From Neoarius graeffei (lineage: Eukaryota; Chordata; Actinopteri; Siluriformes; Ariidae), in the NCBI RefSeq assembly GCF_027579695.1, contig NC_083589.1, positions 35,395,335 through 35,459,334 on the forward strand: 64,000 nt of DNA. The letters are read 5' to 3'. The notes beneath the pieces are model-generated. The model saw only the letters and a program-made list of their open reading frames with translations, made no database searches and was not told the DNA's origin. A program made the translations under genes and the position numbers. Of the stretch, positions 34,401 to 46,269 are shown in pieces. Position 1 is the stretch's first letter; every line of letters begins with the position of its first letter.

Positions 34401-37400
34401 CATACAAACTCCACACAGAAAGGCCCTCGTCGGCCACTGGGCTTGAACCCAGGACCTTCTGGCTGTGAGGCAACAGTGCTAACTATTACACCACCGTGCC
34501 ACGCCACTTTTCAACATATTTGTGAAATTTGGCTGTTGCAGCTAGTGCCTATTAGCCTACACTATTTGGAAAAATCCAGATATTTCACAGTTACAGAGCA
34601 AGCCAAAATGCTGGTAACTTACCACACTGTCCTTGCGTGTTATTCAAGAAGTGCTCCATTGCTAGATTGATCTTCAGTGTGTTCCATACACTCAGAAAGA
34701 CGTATGAGCGGATCTCTTCAATGTAAATATAGACTTCTGCATCTGTGGTCTCAAACTTAAATCCTTTTGCTTGATATGGTGGTTTTATTGTTACTTGATT
34801 CAGAGTAGTCTTGGAAATATAACAGAGAAGATTCAAATTGACATGGCACAAACATTGCACAAATACAAAATACTATATTTTAACATGAACAAAGACTAAA
34901 ATCAAAAGCACCTGAACTTTGAAAACTGCGAAAATTGAAAACTGAACAACTTAAGGGCATTCATGTCCATGCATTTATACCTACTTCTAATGTGCTCATC
35001 ATTCCATCAGGATCTTGACGCACTTGAAGTATTACTGTGTTGTTGTGGTATTTCAGAATGATGCCCTTGGCACAGGAAGCAGATGGCTCACAGTAATAAT
35101 TATCAACACTGATGCTGAGATTGTGATGTGGAGTCCTTTCTTCCACCAGAATATATGTACAGTTTTGCAGGAATGTAAAGTCCTGTCCAGCAAAGGAAGT
35201 GTAGTGGGGGTCTCCATAGACATCACATTGACCTGAGGAAAGCATTGGAGAAATTTATCACAATACCTTGTCATGAAAAAGGGCAGAATCTCAGGGCATA
35301 GCTTAGGTAGCTGCTATATTTGGTGTGAATAAAAATATAAGGAAAATGTAGAATTTATTATGAATTGCTTTGAAGAATTTAAGCATCCCTTTTCCTCCTG
35401 AATAACCTAACATAAAAATATTTTCAAGACTATAGCTTTGTTACTATTATAAGAAATTCAGTATGTAATATCAATGACTATTATTGTACGTAAAATAAAA
35501 GGACCTCTTTAAGCACACTGCCCAGTAGAAATGGTATTCACATGATTGTTTTTGAGGAAACTAGGCAACGCGTAGTGTTGTTATTCTTGTTGGGCTCAGA
35601 TGTAAAACTTATTTTAAGCTTTTAGATTTTCTTAGGTGGTCCTCATGAAGAAAAAAAAGAAAGTTGAGTACCTAAAAAACTAACGATAAATAAACAACTA
35701 ATTGTACATTATATTGAATACTATATTGTAAAATATATTGGAAAACTATGAGATCATGTTGGGACTGTAGCTTTTTTAACTAAATAAATTTGTTATAGGT
35801 GTCATAGTACTCTAAAACAGTAGAAAGAGCATTGCACTCACAGTCACAGTGAAAAATGTCACAACAGCCTTCCTCATCTTTTACTAGCTGTGGCTTTCCT
35901 CTGGGGCACACAGGTACAACTGGAGTTGGGCATATGAAAGGTGTCATCACAATACTACTGTTGATGCAAGTTTTATTGAAGCAATTTTCTGTCCATTGAT
36001 AACCCTCTGGCCAGCTCTGGTTTCTACTCAGATCCTTGCAAAAAAGATTATGTTCAGTTGTGGTTTTTGGTGTGGTTACTGGTATCTTTGATGTAAACTT
36101 TTGACTACCGGTACTTGTATTTGGGGGAATGGATGTTGGTCCAGTTCTTACAGCTGGGCTTGTTGTTGATAGTGTGGACACAATTACGGTTATGGGTGTT
36201 TCTGATGTAGTTGAAGTTGCCATAAGTGTGGTTGTAAATGCAGATTCTTCAGTTGTGGTTTCTGGGGTTGTTGTTGCCGTTGTTAAAGGTGTCTTTGTTG
36301 AAGCTGTAGTTAGTGGAGTTGGAGCTGTAAGTACAGTTGTGATTTTTGGTGTTGATGTGGTTACAGGTGTCTCTGTTGTTGTTAATAGAGTTGTAGTTTT
36401 AGGTTCTTCAGTTGTAATTTCTGTAGTTGATGTGGTTACTGGTGTCTTTGATGTAGTCAGAGTTGACATAAGTGTACTTGTCTCTGTTGTTGCAGTTAAT
36501 GAAGATGTAGTTTTAGGTTCTTCAGTTGTGATTTCTGTGGTTGATGTGGTCACTGGTGTCTTTGATGTAGTTGAAGTTGTAATAAGTGAAGTTGTAGATG
36601 CAGATTCTTCAGTTGTGCTTTCTGGGGTTGTCGTTGCGGTCGTGACAGGTGCCTTTGTTGAAGCTGTAGTTTGTGGAGTTGGAGTTGTAAGTACAGTTGT
36701 GATTTTTGGTGTTGATGTGGTTACAGATGTCTCTGTTGTTGTTAATAGAGTTGTAGTTTTAGGTTCTTCAGTTGTGATTTCTGTGGTTGATGTGGTCACT
36801 GGTGTCTTTGATGTAGTTGAAGTTGTAATAAGTGAAGTTGTAGAGGCAGATTCTTCAGTTGTGCTTTCTGGGGTTGTTGTTGCGGTCGTTACAGGTGCCT
36901 TCGTTGAAGCTGTAGTTAGTGGAGTTGTAGTTGTCAATGCAGTTGTGATTTTTGGTGTTGATGTGGTTACAAGTGTCTCTGTTGTTGTTAATAGAGTTGT
37001 AGTTTTAGGTTCTTCAGTTGTGATTTCTGTGGTTGATGTGGTCACTGGTGTCTTTGATGTAGTTGAAGTTGTAATAAGTGAAGTTGTAGAGGCAGATTCT
37101 TCAGTTGTGCTTTCTGGGGTTGTCGTTGCAGTCGTTACAGGTGCCTTTGTTGAAGCTGTAGTTAGTGGAGTTGTAGTTGTCAATGCAGTTGTGATTTTTG
37201 GTGTTGATGTGGTTACAGGTGTCTCTGTTGTTGTTAATAGAGTTGTAGTTTTAGGTTCTTCAGTTGTAATTTCTGTAGTTGATGTGGTTACTGGTGTCTT
37301 TAATGTAGTTAGAGTTGACATAAGTGTACTTGTCCCTGTTGTTGAAGTTAATGGAGTTGTAGTTTTAGGTTCTTCAGTTGTGGTTTCTGGGGTTGATGTC

Positions 37401-40400
37401 GTTACTGGTGTCTTTGATGTAGTTGAAGTTGCCATAAGTGTAGTTGTAAATTCTTCAGTTGTGGTTTCTGGGGTTGTAGTTAGTGGAGTTGTAGTTGTCA
37501 TTACAGTTGTGATTTTTGGTGTTGATGTCGTTACAGGTGTCTCTGTTGTTAATAAAGTTGTATTTTTAGGTTCTTGAGTTGTGATTTCTGTAGTTAATCT
37601 GGTTACTGGTGTCTTTGATGTAGTTGAAGTTGTAATAAGTGAAGTTTTAGAGGCAGATACTTCAATTGTGGTTTCTGGGGTTGTCATTGTGGTTGTTAAA
37701 GGTGTCTTTGTTGAAGCTGTAGTTAGTGGAGTTGAAGTTGTAAGTACAGTTGTGATTTTTGGTGTTGATGTGGTTACAGGTGTCTCTGTTGTTAATGGAG
37801 TTGTAGTTTTAGGTTCTTCAGTTGTGATTTCTGCAGTTGATGTGGTTACTGGTGTCTTTGATGTAGTTAGAGATGACATAAGTGTACTTGTCTCTGTTGT
37901 TGTAGTTAATGGATTTGTAGTTTTAGGTTCTTCAGTTGTGGTTTCTGGGGTTGATGTCGTTACTGGTGTCTTTGATGTAGTTGAAGTTGCCATAAGTGTA
38001 GTTGTAAATTCTTCAGTTGTGGTTTCTGGGGTTGTAGTTAGTGGAGTTGTAGTTGTCATTACAGTTGTGATTTTTGGTGTTGATGTGGTTACAGGTGTCT
38101 CTGTTGCTGTTAATAGAGTTGTAGTTTTAGGTTCTTCAGTTGTTATTTCTGTAGTTAATGTGGTTACTGGTGTCTTTGATGTAGTTGAAGTTGCCATAAG
38201 TGTAGTTGTTGGTGTAGATTCTTTAGTTATGATTTCTGGGGTTGTTGTTGTTGCAGTTGGAGTTGTTATACAAATTTCTGTGGGCATTAACACAGTACAG
38301 AGATTTTTTAATGGGTACACTAGAATCAAAATTGACATCTTTTAAATATATCCAAGGTGGCATAAAACATTACAACTCACCACAAATCATTTGCCCCCCA
38401 ATGCACTCACTATAGAAAAATGCAAATCATAAGGTATTAGGGTATGCATGGTGATTATATTAGGATATAAATACTCATAATTGCATATACATTCCAAACT
38501 AACCAGCATTCACTGGCTGTAGTCACTTTAGCACCAGGTCCAACCACAGTGTTGTTGAAATAACAAGTGCAGTTGTCCAAACTGGAACATGTTCTTCTGT
38601 TCTCATCATAATACGGCATCTCAGCAGGGCAATGTGGGTAACAACCTTAGCCAAAACATATCCTTTTTTTTAGCACCAAATAAATGTTAACCTGTAATAG
38701 ACTTCATAATGAATATATTATATATAATAAATATAGAATAAATTCATAATAAATATTTAGTGTAAACATCTTCCATACCGACCAAAAATTAACAGAAACC
38801 CAATTAATAAAACTATATATTACTGTCCAGAAAGTACAACCAGGGCATAAACTTGTGATAAATTGAAAAGATGTAATGGGGGGGGGGGGGGGGGGGGACC
38901 TTCAAGCTTTCCAGAGTATTTGTTGTTTTTCCCACAAGTTCTGATCTGTTGAGGACATGCTTCATAATGCCAGCTGCACTGACCCTCTTCATTGTAATAG
39001 TCACAATAGACCGCTGTGGAAGAAAGAGCACACACAATGGATTTTGATTGCACCAGTAAGCAAACACTGAAGGAGTACATTTAGACCCACCAGGAAGTAA
39101 TTTTATGATTAGTATCTGGGACTTTGGGGAAGCCCAAACTAGACTGGCAATGCGTCCTGTGTCATAGTGGCATATGATTTTAACAACTCAGTGTTTGTTT
39201 GTTTGTTTGTTTGTTTGTTTGTTTGTTTGTTTGTTTGTTTGTTTGTTTGTTTGTTTGAAATGAATCTCATTTATCTGGACTCTATAAAAACTAATTGTTT
39301 TAGAGAAAGGACCTCTTGGATATATTGTGGTTAGAAATTAGACTAAATAATTTACAACATCTGACACAAGTATCTTGAATTTGAAATTATCAGTAAAATT
39401 CTTTTCATAAATAATTGCTCAGAGATATCTCTTTTTTCCTTTACTGCATCTTCCATAAGTAAAAAGAAACATTAACATTGAATGTTTTAATTTTGCAAGA
39501 CACGTACGGCACAAGTCAGGAGTTCGCCATTTGATACAGACATTTTGGGTTATGCAGGCATCAGCATATGTTGCCACAGATGTGCAGAATCCCAGGAACT
39601 TGCCCTCAAAATCACAGGAGCATGACTCCAGAATACAGGCCTGGTAATAAGGCGTTGGATCAACCTGCAAATTATTGGAACGTCAGCCATGATGTAATGA
39701 AAAGCTATTGTTTTCTTCTCATATTTCAGCAAAATGCTTGAGAGTGTTAAGCATGTGGGAAGCCATGGCCTAATGGTTAAAATAGCAGCTTTGGGACCAA
39801 AAGGTCACCGGTTTGATTTCCTGGACCAGCAGGAATGGCTGAAGTGCCCTTGAGCATTGGCACCCACAGCGGTGCTTGAAAGTTTGTGAACCATATAGAA
39901 TTTTCTATATTTCTGCATTTAAATATGACCTAAAACATCATCAGAATTTCACACAAGTCCTAAAAGTAGATAAAGATAACCCAGTTAAACAAATGAGACA
40001 AAAATATTATATTTGGTCATTTATTTATTGAGGAAAATGATCCAATATTACATATCTGTGAGTGGCAAAAGTATGTGAACCTCTAGGATTAGCAGTTAAT
40101 TTGAAGGTGAAATTAGAGTCAGGTGTTTTCAATCAATGGGATGACAATCAGGTGTGAGTGGGCACCCCGTTTTATTTAAAGAACAGGGATCTATCAAAGT
40201 CTGATCTTCACAACACATGTTTGTGGAAGTGTATCATGGCACGAACAAAGGAGATTTCTGAGGACCTCAGAAAAAGCGTTGTTGATGCTCATCAGGCTGG
40301 AAAAGGTTAGAAAACCATCTCTAAAGAGTTTGGACTCAACCAATCCACAGTCAGACAGATTGTGTACAAATGGAGGAAATTCAAGACCATTGTTACCCTC

Positions 40401-42718
40401 CCCAGGAGTGGTCAACCAACAAAGATCACTCCAAGAGCAAGGCATGTAATAATCGGCAAGGTCACAAAGGACCCCAGGGTACCTTCTAAGCAACTGAAGG
40501 CCTCTCTCACATTGGCTAATGTTAATGTTCATGAGTCCACCATCAGGAGAACACTGAACAACAATGGTGTGCATGGCAGGGTTGCAAGGAGAAAGCCACT
40601 GCTCTCCAAAAAGAACATTGCTGCTTGTCTGCAGTTTCCTAAAGATCACGTGGACAAGCCAGAAGGCTATTGGAAAAATGTTTTGTGGACAGATGAGACC
40701 AAAATAGAACTTTCTGGTTTAAATGAGAAGTGTTATGTTTGGAGAAAGGAAAACACTGCATTCCAGCATAAGAACCTTATCCCATCTGTGAAACATGGTG
40801 GTGGTAGTATCATGGTTTGGGCCTGTTTTGCTGTATCTGGGCCAAGACAGCTTGCCATCATTGATGAAACAATGAATTCTGAATTATACCAGTGAAAGAA
40901 AATGTCAGAACATCTGTTCATGAACTGAATCTCAAGAAAAGGTGGGTCATGCAGCAAGACAACGACCCTAAGCACACAAGTCGTTCTACCAAAGAAAGTT
41001 TAAAGAAGAATAAAGTTAATGTTTTGAAATGGCCAAGTCAAAGTCCTGACCTTAATCCAACTGAAATGTTGTGGAAGGACCTGAAGCAAGCAGTTCATGT
41101 GAGGAAACCCACCAACATCCCAGAGTTGAAGCTGTTCTGTACGGAGGAATGGGCTAAAATTCCTCCAAGCCATTGTGCAGGACTGATCAACAGTTAGCGG
41201 AAATGTTTAGTTGCAGTTATTGCTGCACAAGGGGGTCACACCAGATACTGAAAGCAAAGGTTTGCGTACTTTTGCCACTCACAGATATGTAATATTGAAT
41301 CATTTTCCTCAATAAATAAATGACCAAGTATAATATTTTTGTCTCATTTGTTTAACTGGGTTCTCTTTATCTACTTTTAGGACTTGTGTGAAAATCTGAT
41401 GATGTTTTAGGTCATATTTATGCAGAAATATAGAAAATTCTAAAGGGTTCACAAACTTTCAAGCACCACTGTAACCTCTAACTGCTCCCCAGGCTGCTCT
41501 GGGTATGTTGCACGTCACTTTTGATAAGAACATCTGCTAAATGCCATTAATGTAATACTGTATAATGTGCCATCCTATTTGTCATTGAAACGTGATCATG
41601 TAACATGTATTCATGGTTGCACAAAGGCAAATTCCCTGCTGAGAAAACTACACTATTAAAAATGAAATAGAAATGTAAAGAAAACATTGTGGGTAAATAA
41701 CCTTCAGGTGGCAGGCTTTGAACGTGTCACTGTGTAGAATCATGCAGCGTCTTTGCGCCCAAGCCGCGCAGTATGAGTGCCGTTCACAGGGAAACAACTC
41801 CTGGGTTACATCTGAACAGGGGGGCACAGCTGTCTTCCAGCTGTTCCCAAACTCCAGTGTGCTGAACACTACAGCAGAGCTGCTGGTCAGCAAGTCATTC
41901 ATTAACTTTCCATCAAAGTCACCACACAGGCCTCGTACTTTACCCTGTCAATCCACACACAAAGGAAATATGAGCATGACAGGGAAATCACAAGGAGTTT
42001 GGATTCACAGCGATGAAACCAATGTGGACAGAGACACCATTAGCAACAGGATCATACTCCAAACGAGCAGAGGACGGTTCCAAAATGTTGATAGCATGGT
42101 TCAGGCAAGTTAACACGATTAACACTATAGCAATATAGTAAACCTGTTCCAGGGTTTGTTTGTTTTTTTATGTTCAAGAGTTTAAAAAAGATTATATCTT
42201 AGATCCATGCTAAACTCCATTACTAGTCAGTCATGCCTGAAATCTCTTCACAAAGTAATGCAAAGAAAGAGCTTCTTACATTCCATGAGGCTTGCAGTTC
42301 AATTCTCACTTTCGTTTGTTTGTCCCAAATCACACTGAGGCCCAGTTCAGGCACAGAGATGATGATGTATAGGCCCACGGTGTGGATGGAGTACAGTGAC
42401 TGAGCTCTGAGACGCCACCCATCCAGGAGATTCTGAGTTACATTCATATCACGCAGGATCAGAGTCACTTCATCCTGTTTGAGGTACAAACAATAAAACA
42501 AAACAAAAATTCAAGTTACAATAAAACGTAAGCATGACAAAACATACAGAAATATAACTGAGTGAAGAATGTCATCAGTAGTAAACTATGTAGCATTTCA
42601 AAGGTCACAATCTCACAACTGCGTTTCAAGATTCAAAGATTTTTTATTGTCAATTCACTATATATCCAAGACATATAGGAGAATCGAAATGCCGTTTCTC
42701 TCTCACCTTACTTGTAAA

Positions 42719-42770
<52 letters not shown>

Positions 42771-45245
42771 GTGCTCAGCGTAAACGAGTGCACCCCTTTT
42801 GAAAAGTAACATTTTAAACAATATCTCAATGAACACAAACAATTTCCAAAATGTTGATAAGACAAAGTTTAATATAACATCTGTTTAACTTATAACGGGA
42901 AAGTAAGGTTAATAATATAACTTAGATTACACATTTCTTCAGAATTCCCCATAGGTGTTCGATTGGGTTTAGATCAGGAGACATACTTGGCCACTGAATC
43001 ACTTTCACCCTGTTCTTCTTCAGAAATCCAACAGTGGCCTTAGATGTGTGTTTAGTCATGTTGGAAAAGAGCACAACGACCAAGGGCACGGAGTGATGGT
43101 AGCATCTTCTCTTTCAGTATAGAGCAATACATCTGTGAATTCATGATGCCATCAATGAAATGCAGCTCCCCAACACCAGCAGCACTCATGCAGCCCCACA
43201 TAAGGACACTGTCACCACCATGTTTCACTGTAGGCATCATGCATTTTTCTTTGTATTCCTCACCTTTGCGATGCCATACAGTTTTGAAGCCATCAGTTCC
43301 AAAAACATTTATCTTGGTCTCATCACTCAAGAGTATAGAGTCCCAGTAGTCTTTATCTTTGTCAGCATGGACCCTGGCAAACTCTAGGTGGGCTTTTTTG
43401 CGCCTAGGCTTTAGGAGAGGCTTCTTTCATGGACGACATCCATGCATGCCATTCCTCTGCAGTGTACGCCGTATTGTGTCATGGGAAATAGTCACACCAG
43501 TTTGGCTTTCTACTTCTTTAGATAACTGCAGTGAACTTGCACGCCGATTTTCTTCAACCCTTCTCATTAGAAGATGCTCCTGTCGAGGTGTTAACTTCCA
43601 TGGACGACCTGGACGTCTCTGTGAGATGGTTGCAGTTCCATCTTTCTTAAATTTTTGTACCACTTTTGCGACAGTATTCTGACTGATAAGTAAAGCTTTG
43701 CTGATCTTCTTGTACCCTTCACCTTTGTGGTGTAAAGAAATTATTTTCTTTGGGGAATTCTGAAGAGGGGGCGGCACGGTGAAGTTAGCGCTGTCGTCTC
43801 ACAGCAAGAAGGTCCGGGTTCGAGCCCCGTGGCCGGCGAGGGCCTTTCTGTGCGGAGTTTGCATGTTCTCCCCGTGTCCACGTGGGTTTCCTCCGGGTGC
43901 TCCGGTTTCCCCCACAGTCCAAAGACATGCAGGTTAGGTTAACTGGTGACTCTAAATTGACCGTAGGTGTGAATGTGAGTGTGAATGGTTGTCTGTGTCT
44001 ATGTGTCAGCCCTGTGATGACCTGGCAACTTGTCCAGGGTGTACCCCGCCTTTCACCCGTAGTCAGCTGGGATAGGCTGCAGCTTGCCCGCGACCCTGTA
44101 GAACAGGATAAAGCGGCTAGAGATAATGAGATGAGATGAATTCTGAAGAGAGAAGTTGAGCATCACTCTCCATCCAGCATCCAGTCACTAAAAGAGGTCA
44201 TTGTTGAAGAATGGAAAAAGATTGATGTTGCAAAATGTCGCCAACTTGTTCCTTCCATGCCTAGAAGACGTGGTGCTGTCATTAAAAATCATGGAGGCCA
44301 TACAAAGTACTAGATGTAGTAGTTTTTGTTGTGGGGTGTACTCATTTTTGCACCACCCTAATTTGAGTAAAATTGAAAAAAATTGTAATCTAAGTTATAT
44401 TATTAACCTTACTTTCCCGTTATAAGTTAAACATATATAGCAGTAGTGCAAATACAGTACAATATCTGTAACGGAGAAGGTGCTTAGAAGAATAGCTTAT
44501 GAGGTGTATATGAACAGCATGTATATAGCAGCAGATACAGCAGTAATGCAAATGATTGTAGTGCGATGTGCAAACAGATCTTTCTGAAACCATGGCTAGT
44601 CACAAGCTCACTTGCGTTTCTGAAGTATTTTGTGGATGGGTTTTTAAGTTGATTTATTGAATGTGTATGATATGGAAAAGAAGGCATACACTAAACACAC
44701 TGGAAAAAAACACATCAGCACATTTACATTCCATAGTCATAGGCGACATTGACATGGGAGGTAAAAGTCACAATTCTGTATACCTTTTTTTCTTCAAACT
44801 AAGGGAACAGGAAAAGATTTATGGTATTAGCATCTGTGATGTGACAGATATATTCTTGGTATTCTTGTGATCAGCACAGATGGTAACTTGGCTAAACTTT
44901 CTGCCATATTATGAAGTGTTGCTGTGGGGATGTTTACTAATGATGGTCAGTTTATGAACAAGACCAACAAAAACAATTGGTGTCAAATGATATTAAAATA
45001 ATAATATAAACAATTAATCAGATTTAAACAATAACACAAATCTGAGTACTTAAGTTTACAATGTGAAAATAGCCATAAGCCACTTAGAATAATGAGTGAG
45101 TGAGTGAGTGAGTGAGTGAGAGAGAGATTCAGGTACCTTGAGTTTTACTGAGACGGAGCGGGAGCAGGTCAGAATTTCATCACAACAAGGCACACTCTCT
45201 GCTTTAATGGAAAACTGCCCATAGATGTCCTGACACACACACATG

Positions 45246-45296
<51 letters not shown>

Positions 45297-45568
45297 ACCG
45301 GAAATGTTTAGCTGCAGTTATTGCTGCACAAGGGGGTCACACCAGATACTGAAAGCAAAGGTTCACATACTTTTGCCGCTCACAGATATGTAATACTGGA
45401 TCATTTTCCTCGATAAATAAATGACCAAGTATAATATTTTTGTCTCATTTGTTTAACTGGGTTCTCTTTATCTACTTTTAGGACTTGTGTGAAAATCTGA
45501 TGATGTTTTAGGTCATATTTATGCAGAAATATAGAAAATTCTAAAGGGTTCACAAATTTTCAAGCACC

Positions 45569-45649
<81 letters not shown>

Positions 45650-45767
45650 CCCTGAAAAAAACCTTCTTTTTTTGACACTGAAGAAGGCTGAAGGCCAAAA
45701 CGTTTGACGAGAATAAATTTTTAATAATGTTCAAAAGTTGGGTGTCAGAGTGAAATTTTTCTATTCT

Positions 45768-45844
<77 letters not shown>

Positions 45845-46171
45845 GAAAAATTTCATTCAATGTAGAATAGAAAAATTTCATTCTGACACCCAACTTTTGA
45901 ACATTATTAAAAATTTATTCTCGTCAAACGTTTCGGCCTTCAGCCTTCTTCAGTGTCAAAAAAAGAAGGTTTTTTCAGGGTTTTTTTGACACTGAAGAAG
46001 GCTGAAGGCCAAAACGTTTGTTGAGAATACATTTTTAATAATGTTCAAAAGTTGGGTGTCAGAGTGAAATTTTTTGATTCTACATTACCTATATCTGCAC
46101 TGCTGGGACCCGTGGTATCCTTTGGCTCCTTTTGGACAGACTGGTTGTTGCTGACAGAGACTTTTTACTCT

Positions 46172-46269
<98 letters not shown>

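Larger units (their letters stand above)
39757..41563 (+). mobile_element. tRNA-derived SINE (family B), split by a Tc1 element
   Basis: SINE sequence is 39757-39866 (CCTAATGGTTAAAATAGCAG … GCCCTTGAGCA) and 41472-41563 (TAACCTCTAACTGC … TCTGCTAAATGCCATTAATG). It matches 24998-25199 once the Tc1 is removed. Confidence 0.8.
42769..44432 (-). mobile_element. Tc1-like transposon (family E), right end truncated, with nested SINE
   Basis: Left end CAGTGCTCAGCGTAAACGAG. Subterminal inverted repeats at 42881-42933 and 44383-44432 (ACTTATAACGGGAAAGTAAG) face each other, but the sequence outside the right one is missing. Minus-strand transposase at 43052-43777; a SINE at 43772-44139. Confidence 0.78.

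Noticed and set aside
38278..38338. In-frame Met and 20 codons upstream of the PTS exon as a gene start
   Set aside because: A good acceptor ends at 38278-38279 and the preceding microexon joins in phase, so this part is intron.
36129..38345. Long plus-strand open frames (482 and 254 codons) opposite the PTS exon
   Set aside because: They are Val/Ser-rich mirror frames of Thr-codon repeats. Thr codons (ACN) read NGT on the other strand, which avoids stops. No motif, start context or splice logic supports a gene.
39193..39257. Regular direct repeats as a possible CRISPR array
   Set aside because: A pure GTTT microsatellite with no spacers, in a vertebrate genome.
20358..44139. tRNA genes suggested by A- and B-box sequences
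   Set aside because: These are the heads of dispersed SINEs. They occur many times with the same non-tRNA body and lack a full cloverleaf.
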